From NCBI GenBank assembly GCA_963931925.1, contig OZ007573.1:35322807-35386806 (forward strand): DNA of 64,000 nt, read 5' to 3'. The position numbers were made by a program, and so were the translations under genes. The notes under the pieces were generated by a model. It made no database searches and was not told the origin of the DNA. It saw only the letters and a program-made list of their open reading frames with translations. Source of the stretch: Onchidella celtica (taxonomy: Eukaryota > Mollusca > Gastropoda > Systellommatophora > Onchidiidae). Shown piece after piece: positions 54,301 through 64,000 of this stretch. The stretch's first letter is position 1. Every line of letters starts with the position of its first letter.

Positions 54301-57300
54301 TGATTGGTGATAGTTTCATAGCTGTATTCAGTGACAATGTTCTGGTAGCTTAAAAAAAAAAAGCAACAGTAAAAACCTCTTTGCTTTAGTATTGGTCTTA
54401 CATATAATCTGTTCAGTCAGACATAAAAATGAATATTCAATATTTGGTCCAGTGTCATTTTTCTGCTTTCTGAATTCATTTATCTGCAGTTTTTTGTAGA
54501 TAAGGGTCACCTTTTTCAGTTTGGAAGTAATATTGAAGTATGTTTACCTTTGTATGTCTTTATGAGTATGTCTTGTCAATAAATCTTGGGAACAAGCCGC
54601 ACATCCCTTTTGTATCAAAATTTGGAGTCATTAGTGCCATGGATTGGACAGAGATGAAACAGTCTGTTTTATTGAGCTTTGTAGATGAAGAAAACTTCTG
54701 CCAAGATCACCCTCATTTATTATGTCCAAGACATGCAAAGAAAAAAGTAATAATGAGCAGGAGGAAGTTGTGAAATGGCTGTTTAATTTTGAAACAGGCT
54801 GTGCACACGATGAAGCCTTCTTGTTTTTGTTTTCAAGGAGGGTATGGCATTTAGACTGGCATAAAATTGCAGTGTGCTTTACTTTCAGGCACTGGTTTAT
54901 GAGTGCCACATCGGATTTTCCACCTAAATTATTTTTCCAATTTTCATCTTTCTGTGAAGTACACTATGGTATCAGTGTCAGTATCAGACTTGTCACCAGC
55001 AGCCCTGCACAGTGTCATTATAATTTCATTTTTTTATCTTTTAGGGCTGAGATTGAAATGCGACTTGGAATGCACTCATTTTGTGCATGACACAGTGATT
55101 ATAGATCCCTAAATAGGTACATGATTAAAGGAAATTATAAAAAGAAATTCATGATTGTCAGCTGTGCTGCTGAGGACACAGAACTGTGTGGTCTCAGTGG
55201 AATTATTCAAATTCTACTGGTCTTCACATGTCAGATGGCTCCATTGGTATGACAATTTGAGAAACTGCTAAAGTAACTAATATTCCTGGCACAGACAATT
55301 TTTCACAAGAGGATATGAAATCCTTTACTAACCACTTGTTATGTGGCTTGTTGTGGGAGATTCCAAGCAACACCATCCCTACTATTATAGTACAGTAGTA
55401 CTATTTTTACCATTCTCGTTCGTCTGTCAGCTCCAGAAAACCCTCTGATGTCAAGATTTTAGTACCAGGAGCTGGGCTGGGCAGGCTGGTCTTTGAATTT
55501 GCAAGGCTGGGATATTCATGTCAGGGAAATGACTGGAGTCTTCATATGCTTCTGGCTTCCAACTTTATATTAAACAGGTTTGTGTTTGTTAAGGTTTAAG
55601 CTAATACTATTGTGATGCACATTTTTCCAAAACACAGACTTATTTAGGTCTGACATGTATCTCTTTAAAATTGACAGTAACGTAAAAATTTGAGGGAACT
55701 AATAGTTTGTAAGTTTCAGTAAGTTGGAAAAAAGTTATTAGTTCCTCCTAATTAATCTTTTGTTTTATGTACTGATCAGATTTTGGTCAGTCTACGGAAG
55801 TGCATATTTTATATTGTACACTGTATTTGGCTTAAGTAGGTATGTCATAAAGAACGTATCCCTTCAAATTTAATTATAATGTATTCGAGGGAGGATGGTT
55901 CTTTGCCTATGTGAAAGTAAATTTGAGGAAAGGGTGGTTAGGCAGGCACATTAGCATAGGGCTGTTAATATTGAGAGTGAGGCATCTTGAAAGAGCTGAA
56001 GTTTCAGTCATGTAGTGTGTTCAAAAAAAAGTTGGAAACCCTTTCTTCATCAGTATCTCAACTCCAGCTTTTTGTGACTCCTGCACAATACAGAACTAAA
56101 TGTTTGAATTATCTTTATTTATCAGTGTTATGAGTTTTCTTGTCACATACACAATTTCTTTTATCTATTAGATGTCAAGAGAGGAACTCGATGGTTATCT
56201 ACCCATGGGTTCACCAGTACACAAACAATCTAGCGACCAAAGACCAAAGTCGACGCTGCATGTTCCCAGACATATCTCCACTCCAGATTGGATCAGAGGC
56301 AGATTTTTCAATGGTGGCTGGGGATTTTGCCAAAATCTACACTGAACCCAGTAAGGTTTTATTTTTCAGAGTGAAAGACTGCGGAGAGGATTGCCATGTT
56401 AGCGTGTTGTTAAGAAGAATAAAAGCCTTTATATATGTGAAAATTTGGCTATCACAGCAAAAGCAGATTCACTTTGGATTCAGATTTTGTTACCTGAGAT
56501 AAAAACTTCAGCATCAAATATTTTTGAGAATTTTGCAGACGAATAAAATAAGATAAAGATATAACTTTATTATCCTGTTACCAGGAAATTTGTTGTCACA
56601 TCATCAGTAACAGTACAACAGTAAATACAATATCTAAGATCTATGGGTCTTTAGGGCATATCGCACACACGCACATTGGTAGGACAATCCATTAGGAAAA
56701 CTAACAACAGCGTACTACATCAGGAAACACTGCCACTTGGAATTGTGGGTGGCAAAAAAGATGTCTGTAGTACTCTCTGTTTGTATTTAAATACATTATT
56801 CGTCCATTTCTTTGGGATTGGACTATCAGATGGAACAAGGGGTGGGAGCAATCGTTTAGAATTGATTTTAGTTTCTGTTTGCACAAATGCATAAACAACT
56901 CATCAGAGTTCACGGTAACATGTAAATATACTTCTAAAATCCCCATTCTGTTTATATGTTTATCCTTGTGAGCCATCAAATTATGGCCGAAATTGTGCAT
57001 TAGAAAGCAACAGTTTTTAATCAGTCTACCTGAAATGCACTTAAAGAAAACATAAACAATGTCTTGGTGCAATCAGGCTGGGATGTGGAGTTCAAGCGAG
57101 AAACTTAATCTTTCAGTGGATCACAGGGTTGTCTGGTTTTGAATTTTCAAGTATTCTATTTTTAATTATGTTTTCAGTTGTTGTTGTTTTTGGGAGGATC
57201 ACTTGATGCATGATTTGTTCTTTTGAAATTTGTTTCCTTCGCTGAGGAATGAATTATGCCAGGATTTTATGAACTTTTTAGTGTAGTTTCAACAACAAAT

Positions 57301-59152
57301 CTTTCATCCTAAGGAGGTTTTCTTCAACTGCTCTTACAGATTCCTGGAATGCAGTTGTATCCGTGTTCTTCCTGGACACAGCACACAACATCGTTGAGTA
57401 CTTAGAAACTATTTACAACATTCTGGCACCAGGTGGATATCTTGTCAACCTAGGTAAGTGCATGTTTTTCCCAGTAATGCACTACATTTCCCAACCAATG
57501 ACAAGAAAGAGGAGACAGTGATGCTGAAGGAAAGACAGGTCCATTTTTTGTTGTTGTTGAAAATGTGAAAAGGAATGATTTTCCTGTCGTATGGAAATGT
57601 GCAATCTAATTTTGGCTGTTTCATTTGCGGATGCACAGCAATGAAAATGGAAAAGACCACAAAGAATGTTGCATAAGCCATACCTTTGTATTTCAGTGCA
57701 TCATAAAGGTTGCAGTGTTGACATATATTGTCACCGCTCTACGCAAATGGCATAAGTCATTTTTGACACTTTTGAGACATGAAGAAAAAACTGTTTCTTT
57801 TCCTGTCATTTGGTAACTTAGGCCATTATGATTCTATTGGATTATCACATTTTCATATTGATGCATTTCTTTTTCTATAATATTATCTGATAGATTTCTT
57901 GCTCAGGAATACAATGAACCATCAGTTGCCTTTGGCATGTCTGACATATGCCATTATTATAGAGCAGTGACAATATGGGCAAGCCAATTTTATAGTCCAT
58001 GTGGTATTATAACTGATACAAACACGTAAAATTTGAAATATCATTTTGATAACTGAATTCCTGGTGGTTAGATATTCATTTAAGTAGGAACTGGACACAT
58101 TCCATAATATGAAACAGTGTTGTCAGGAACATTAATCATGTATTTCTTTATCATTTTCTGAATTAGGTCCCTTGCTGTACCACTGGGCAGGTCAGCAGAA
58201 TGAGATGTCAATAGAACTGAGTTATGAGGAAGTTCGGAAAGTCATGTTAGACATTGGATTTGAAATAGAGGTTGGTAAACATTGAGAAAAACTTTCCGAG
58301 ATTAGGGTGAATAAGAAAACTGCAAGTTTGCATAAAATATGACTGTATATTCATGGTCACAGAAAAGGTTTCTGTTAAAGTTACTGCCGGTGATAACTTT
58401 TCAGAATTTTAACAAGGAGCAGACCTGGATTTTGTTTTCTGATTAATTTTTATTCAGGTGTGTTTTGAAATGCTTTGACACAATATATTCAAGTTCGTCT
58501 AGGAATAGAGTTGTCCTTTAATTGTTTCAAGATGACTGCGAATGAGGCTCATCATCTATTGACTTTTAAGATTGGTTTTTGAGCACAGTTGTGAGTTTTA
58601 CAAAAATAATTCATTTGAGCTGGAAGTCCAAGAATTTTTGTGAGTAATTGAAGATGTTGGTTCAAGAACAAGGTTTAAGTGACATTATGTTAAAAATTGA
58701 AGTGCGCACATCAGTGGAAACTAGTTAAAAAGGGTTATCTATTTATGGTACAAATAAAACATCATCCTTCTATCGTTAACCAACACTGAGAAAGTTTGAT
58801 TTGAAAGTGGGCCCACACCAATGCTAGAACAAGATTAAATTCAAAGTTTTTTTTTGCTTTTTTTAGAAATTGCTTGACTATGACTTAACCCTGTCTTGAA
58901 CTAACCTCTTCAGTTATTTTGATCTGTGCTACGAACAGTAATTCATACTGAGTTTCATCTTATTGTAGATTCTTACAATTTAATGACCTTTCGGCATTTT
59001 ATGTTTTTTCTCATTCACAGAAGGAGGAAATGAATGTTCGCTGCTCATATGTACAGAACCCACTGTCACTAATGCAGAATTATTACAACTGTGTCATGTT
59101 TGTGGCCAGGAAGCCATTGTCTAGACAGTCACACCATGATCCATCAAGCTAA
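48364..59152 (+). CDS. CARNMT1: CARNMT1 orthologue, carnosine N-methyltransferase
   Basis: Eight exons join in frame: 48364-48461, 49536-49737, 53000-53166, 55431-55577, 56172-56350, 57340-57453, 58167-58270 and 59021-59152, giving 380 aa (human protein about 409). The start ATG lies in CAACATGGCGGACG. The protein shows the N2227 family order: an N-terminal helical region ([13 protein letters not shown]), [16 protein letters not shown], the SAM-binding loop VPGAGLGRL (G169-L175), [22 protein letters not shown] (Asp277, His280), [15 protein letters not shown] (His308), ELSYEEV and [12 protein letters not shown]. The family methylates carnosine to anserine with S-adenosylmethionine and also modifies histidine in some proteins. 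The donor of exon 7 (GAG then GTTGGT) is weak, but only this choice keeps the frame. Intron 2 carries two transposons, one ending 28 bp before exon 3. Confidence 0.95.
49823..51154. mobile_element. 1.33 kb DNA transposon with 30 bp perfect inverted ends
   Basis: The left end CCAAGACCCACTATACCAAG... (49823-49852) and the right end (51125-51154) are perfect 30 bp inverted repeats. The flanks are a direct repeat CTATAAT (49816-49822 and 51155-51161), so a 7 bp target duplication. No transposase frame is visible; it is non-autonomous. The end sequence does not match a superfamily that I can name. It lies in CARNMT1 intron 2, 85 bp after the exon 2 donor. Confidence 0.9.
50566..50915. repeat. ~175 bp tandem duplication inside the 49823 transposon
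   Basis: Two units share CATCTGGTC.CTTTTCCTACTTC, CTGCTACCCTGGTTAT, CTACACTTTTTCAT, AGAAGATGTA and CATTTATTTGCTTTAA. Divergence between them is modest. Confidence 0.85.
51858..52971. mobile_element. TTAA-flanked piggyBac-like element, copy B
   Basis: It begins TTAACCCTCGTCCCGCG and ends GCAGGACTAGGGTTAA. The ends are inverted repeats (TTAACCCTMGTCCYGC) with TTAA on both sides. The left start has a GCCCCGTGCGGGGA hairpin; the right end has three partial repeats of GGCCTCCCGCAGGAC. An 89 codon frame (52421-52690) is intact here and in copy C. No transposase was recognised. It ends 28 bp before CARNMT1 exon 3. Confidence 0.95.
53167..55430. other. CARNMT1 intron 3
   Basis: No exon or element with defined ends was seen. 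The flanking exons join in phase (GG + C), so no additional exon is needed, although the protein is a few residues shorter here than the human one. Confidence 0.5.
56351..57339. other. CARNMT1 intron 5
   Basis: No recognisable feature. Several short frames occur on both strands without known domains. Confidence 0.4.
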
Positions 59153-60272
59153 TAGTAGTTAATTTAATGCCTGTAAATTAATCCCATTTGTCCTGTACAT
59201 TTCCTCTGTCATTGTGTTGTCATAGTTAGGTGGATTATGATAATTTACATTTTAGGTAATGTTTTCATGTCATCGGTTTTCATATGTGAACCCCAATATT
59301 CATCTTTAAGAATATTGAAATACGTTAGTGATTTGTGTACACAGTTCCATGCCAGGATCCTGTTTTAAGTCTTTAATTACTGTGTAGAATCTTTGCATGT
59401 CTCTGTTCCCCACTATTTAAAGAAAAGAAAAGATTTTAATCTCTGCTTTTAGTGACATATCATTTGCAGAATTTTATCTTTTGTAAGGGCATTGGAATTG
59501 GGTGTTTTTTTTTTTTCTTAGCCCGAGCTCATTATACTTCTTTTGGGGGGGGGGGTCCGCCATTAGTGAGTGAGTTTAATGTGTTAAATTTGATTATGTC
59601 TAGCCAAGACTGTCAGTATTGTGTCATCCTGTTAGCTGCCTTTTTTTTTTTTTTATTTAGTTGCTGTTTGGAAAACAGGGAAGAAATAAGATCTGTTACT
59701 GCAAATGTTTGTTAGTTTTGTACCTGCCCCTGGTCTCTGCAGAAGCTAGGCATGAGCTCTTCCCACTTTCCTGCTCCATCACAGGAGATTCTGCTGTTAG
59801 TCCAGTTGTCACAAAATATAATAAAAGTCTCAAAACTAGAGAGGTCTGCTATAAGCTGGCCATTTATGTTATTTCTTTTCCTGTTCTAACCAACAACTGA
59901 CTGATACGGAGAAAGTGCAACTGTAGCAAGGAGGGAGAGGACGAGGTAGTGGATGACAAGATGGAAGTGCGTGTTCTTACACTGAGTTTCATTTTGTGGC
60001 CCCATGAATCTCTCAGTAGATCAGGTGAACGGATATCATAGCTTAATTTTCATAGTTGATTCAGTTTTGATCTTTGAATTTTTGTAACTGATGCATTTTT
60101 ATGTCTGTGGTATGGAATTTTTTAGTAATATATTACAAGCTTTTTTTAGCAAGGAAGATGTAATAAATAACCAGCTCCATTTGAAAAAAAGCAAGCCTTT
60201 CTTTAAGTATCGTGCACATGGTGTGGTGGTTGAGCAATATCTTCATCATCGTGCTCACCAATTTTCTTGCCA
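59153..60272 (+). other. CARNMT1 3' flank
   Basis: Probable 3' UTR and flank. A possible AATAAA is at 59820-59825, but the context is weak. Homopolymers of T (59500, 59640) and G (59545) are present. Confidence 0.35.
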
Positions 60273-61403
60273 TTAACCCTTGTCCCGCGTTGAGTGAACT
60301 CATCCACGTAACGCCCCGTGCGGGGATAGCCAGCGGCCAGTCAGCCAATCGTTCGCGTGTTGCCAATAACCTCGGTGGTCGGGTCAATCGGGTCCTTGTG
60401 AAAACGTGTATCGCGTATACTTCAGGACGCAGTAACAACAACAGTGGTGGATAAATCGTATTTTTAAAGGGACCCCTATGATATTTGGATAAAGTACTTG
60501 TGATGATATGCAGTAGGTTTTATTGCGAAATGGAAGGCCCAAATCAAGAATTTCTGCATTTACATGCCGTTTAACACACGTTTTATCATTTTCCCCAAGA
60601 CCTCTGCGCTTTTCCTGTCCCTAAGTTAGGCCATTCAGGTGAACAAATTATTTTTTAAGCCATTCGCTTAATTTACTAATCACATGTATCGTGACATTGC
60701 CTTCTCCCTCCTCTACTATGTAAAGTGTCCACTTACTATAATGTCAGTTTTAGCGAGAAATTTGATTTCCAGTTCCAGGTCGTAGAGCACAAACATGTAC
60801 TGAAAAGCGGTTTAACCAAAGGAACACAATATCTCTCTAATTACCACATCAAATGAAGACAACGACCAACAACAAAGTCGGTCATTTTCTCCCAGTTTTC
60901 CCTGATGAAAAACCTACTGACAGACGCCCTTATGCAGCATGCCCTAATATTACATCGGAATTCATCATTACAGACGTAGAACGGTGTCTCAAATACGCAC
61001 ATGGCCCCTTTCTTCTCATTTCACATGTAGACAACAACCAGCATCAAAGTAAAAGTTTCCCCAAGATTTTCCCCAGTTCAAACTTCAGACCGTCAGTACT
61101 ATTACACGAGTATGACGAATAGTTGTGAATAGTTGCATCGTAATAACGTAATCGGACGATACCATTTTGTTAGATATAGTAGGGGTGACAGGATAGATAA
61201 ACACGCGAAAATAGTGATGGGAAAAAAAATGTGAAAAAAAACGACAGCCTTGGCAACCGAATAAACAAAGCGCGAGGCACACCGTTGCTATATAAAAATG
61301 TGGCCTCCCGCAGGACCCGGGGTTAAGCGTGTCGGACAAAATAATGGCCTCCCGTGTTGCGCGGGGAGGCCAATATAGTGGCCTCCCGCAGGACTAGGGT
61401 TAA
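60273..61403. mobile_element. TTAA-flanked piggyBac-like element, copy C
   Basis: It begins TTAACCCTTGTCCCGCG and ends GCAGGACTAGGGTTAA, flanked by TTAA. It is closely similar to copy B along its whole length. The 89 codon frame at 60853-61122 differs from that of copy B at only three residues. An internal GGACCCGGGGTTAA near 61313-61326 looks like a second possible end. Confidence 0.95.
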
Positions 61404-63594
61404 CAAGAGTATTTCATGTAATATATGAAGTGTTTAAAATTCAGAGTTCATGTCATTTCCCTTAGAGAATTATTTTAGAGTTGGTGATGTTCATGGCAGT
61501 TCCTTGTTTCTGTAAGTGAATATACATATTGCAGCATCACTTGCATCAGCAAGGATCTGAGTAAATCTCATTCACTGTTTTCTAACCAAATGTTAGCTGA
61601 AAGGGAAACAACAGAGAAATATCTGTCTTGTAAATCTATAGTAAAGACAATACAAAGAAAGAACAAATCACAACGCCAGTTCTTATGTTGTTCGATATAT
61701 GCTTTTATTTCAATTGTAATAATGCATGACTTATTAAATCACTGAATGAAGAGGACAAACTGATGCTGATAGATGCACTGTGAAGGTGATTGAAGTATGG
61801 GCATACAAAGTCTAGGAGATGAAAATCAAAAGTAAAACATTTCTATGGATGTTCTTTATGTCATTGGAATGATTGGCATTGTTCCACCTCAGATATAAAA
61901 TACAGGAGGTCCCGGACTTCAGAGACTTCTAGTTATGTTTTTTTCCCCTATATGAATTTTAGTTTGAAGTTCAGAAACGGATGACCATGTGTATCATACT
62001 CATATATAATTTTATGTATATTTATTTTTTTCACTTTTACGTTCATTAAATTACTTATGGTTACTCTTTACGAATGTGTTTTAATGATTATTTTAGACTG
62101 GTAGACTATACTTCATGTTCTTGTGGTGACTACTTCCGACATAAACAAAACTACATGTAGAATGTTCACAGGAATGGGACCTGTTCAGAAGTTGGGGACC
62201 TCCTGCATTGATATTTGATTATTATTCATTCCATGTGAAATTATCCTCCGTTCAAAATAAACTTTCGTGCTTTATGGTGTTAACTCGGTAAACATTTATT
62301 CATCTATCATCCCCATTTTTCAGTTCTCTTACAAAGCATTTAGCTCACCCTAGTTTACTCCTACTCGGTAGCTCTGTTCCAGTCCTTTTCCAATGTCTCG
62401 TTCTTTCACAGTTAATTTTAAAATTCTGCTCATGCTATTTATGTCCTGAGCTGCTGATATTAATAAACAAAAAACCATCACGCACAATCTGTGAGACACC
62501 AATGAAATCAACTATTAATTTGAACAAATAAATGAAAATTTGATGTTTTCCTAAAACCTTCTTCTCTTCTTGTTGTGTGTCAAGTTAATGAAACAGGAGC
62601 AAACAAAACAGTGCAACAAACTTTATGAAATAAAGAAAATGTCACCTAAGCTTAAGGTCTGTTTTATAACTGAGTTCAAATCTGATGTTAATTATTGTAA
62701 CTTCGTAAAATTTTTAAAAAGTGAGAAAACACTATTGGAAAACTGGAATCCTGCACCAAAATGCTGTAGTATGTAAATTATACAGTAGTTATTGGTTTCA
62801 AGCACAGAAACTTAGGTCCTCAACAAATACACTGAATCAAGCTGATTTTCATACTGAAACCTAACAATCCCCCAGCTTCTTATGGAAATCGACATAATTT
62901 TTCATACAAAGAAGGAAATTTCTGATACTGGTCTACACCTATAACTGTAATAAAAAAGTCAAGATTTTGTGATTTAGAAAAACAAAACAAAAGCAGGCTT
63001 CATTCAATAGCAAACAAGCAGAGTAATACAGTAATAGTCAAATGGAGACTGAAAACTTCGATGCTTCTCAGTCTTTGAGATTCGTCGATGGAAATTACAT
63101 GTCCATAACGCAAGATGATGAAGTCTTGTTTCTTATGATTTCACTGTGAAAAACTGAAACTGATGCAAATGTTCAGTGTGTCTAATAGATAACCAAACAA
63201 TAAGAAAACTGTACAAGCCTTGCACTGATGAACCATAATTTTTCATTGAAATGGAATTATTAAATGTCAGAGATCCTTGCATAAAATTATTATAACTCCC
63301 ACTATTGTTTGAATTCAATTCACTAGTGATTAATCATGAAATCTTAATGAAGGAGATGCCATTCACTAGGAACACAATTACAAAATTCATAATTGTGGAT
63401 GAAGAATTAAAGCAAACAATGAAGAGCAAAATACTGAACACCCTTTTAAAAAAAATCAAGCTGAAGGAATCAGGACTGTTTGTGCCTCTGGAACCTTTGG
63501 GAAATGCCGCCAGTTTAGACGTCAGGATATCGATGGTCTCCGACATTTTCTTAGACCCAAAGTTTTGCAATATTTTTGTTGTTTTTTTTATGAA
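61404..63594. other. AT-rich region, no gene seen
   Basis: No exon with a known domain was found. A 97 codon frame at 63305-63598 has no recognisable motif and stands without splice or promoter support. Confidence 0.4.
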
Positions 63595-64000
63595 CTAGCT
63601 GAGGTCCCCGGCCCTGCCGGGGATAAATCGGTTTGAATATTGGTTTCAGTTCTGGGTGGTTATTATGGACCTGCTTCATCTGGCCTGTTCCTATTTGTTT
63701 ATTTTATTTTTGTTTGTTTTTAAATAAGTCTTACTGCTCTGCCTTTGTGAGTTGACACCCTGCGCATCCCGTACAACTGCATGATTTGCGCACGGGTTAG
63801 TGTGTTTGATAGTGAACACATCGCAGGTAATGATAACGAAACCTTAAAATGGCGAACCATGACTCGAAATAGATCTGAATGATGGCGAAACAATAAATTT
63901 CCAATAAAAAAAACTACAGCGATTTGAGACTTGTATGCCTACCGATAGTACGTTTTTTAGGGGGCATGCTGCATCAGTGCATGCTAGATCTAGCTCTCAC
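63595..64000 (-). mobile_element. Candidate Helitron-like 3' end
   Basis: Read on the minus strand, a GC-rich hairpin (CCCCGGCAGGGCCGGGG, 63606-63622) is followed after a few bases by CTAG (63595-63598) and then T. This is the layout of Helitron 3' ends: hairpin, about 10 bp, CTRR, insertion before T. The body would extend to the right, beyond the window. The other end is not visible, so this is tentative. Confidence 0.4.

Noticed and set aside
63305-63598. 97-codon frame as a gene
   Set aside because: No domain, no splice partners, AT-rich composition like its surroundings.

Overview
The window is animal nuclear DNA: introns with GT-AG splice sites, about 6-90% non-coding sequence between short exons, and dense small transposons. 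Gene content plus many dispersed CTAGAT-type repeats suggest a lophotrochozoan, probably a gastropod mollusc. This taxonomic guess is an inference and is not proven by the sequence.

Four protein genes can be assembled exon by exon with matching intron phases. (1) 4498-15746, + strand: a four-exon gene for a very large TRIM-NHL protein (2043 aa) with a long disordered N-terminal region followed by RING, two B-boxes, coiled coil and an NHL propeller. (2) 25144-36307, - strand: an eleven-exon ABHD18 orthologue (641 aa), with a second, fully intact version of exon 8 about 1.5 kb upstream of the standard one. (3) 40375-46011, + strand: a six-exon Maf-family nucleotide pyrophosphatase (220 aa), corresponding to the N-terminal half of vertebrate ASMTL, without a methyltransferase half. 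(4) 48364-59152, + strand: an eight-exon CARNMT1 orthologue (carnosine N-methyltransferase, 380 aa). ABHD18 and the Maf gene are divergent, 4.1 kb apart; the Maf gene and CARNMT1 follow each other on the same strand. The four genes have no evident shared pathway; each looks like an ordinary single-copy gene.

The rest is mostly mobile DNA. Most notable are three copies of a ~1.1 kb TTAA-flanked, piggyBac-like non-autonomous element (A 41174, B 51858, C 60273), several shorter TTAA-flanked MITEs in ABHD18 introns, hAT-like MITEs with clear 7-8 bp target duplications, a 1.33 kb DNA transposon with 30 bp perfect inverted ends in a CARNMT1 intron, tRNA-derived SINEs, three LINE 3'-end fragments, fold-back elements with a 41 bp perfect hairpin, GATA/GACA microsatellites and minisatellites. 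No tRNA, rRNA or CRISPR array was found, and no prokaryotic operon structure is present. The most interesting points are the duplicated ABHD18 exon next to the catalytic serine, the giant N-terminal extension of the TRIM-NHL protein, and transposons ending about 30 bp before coding exons.
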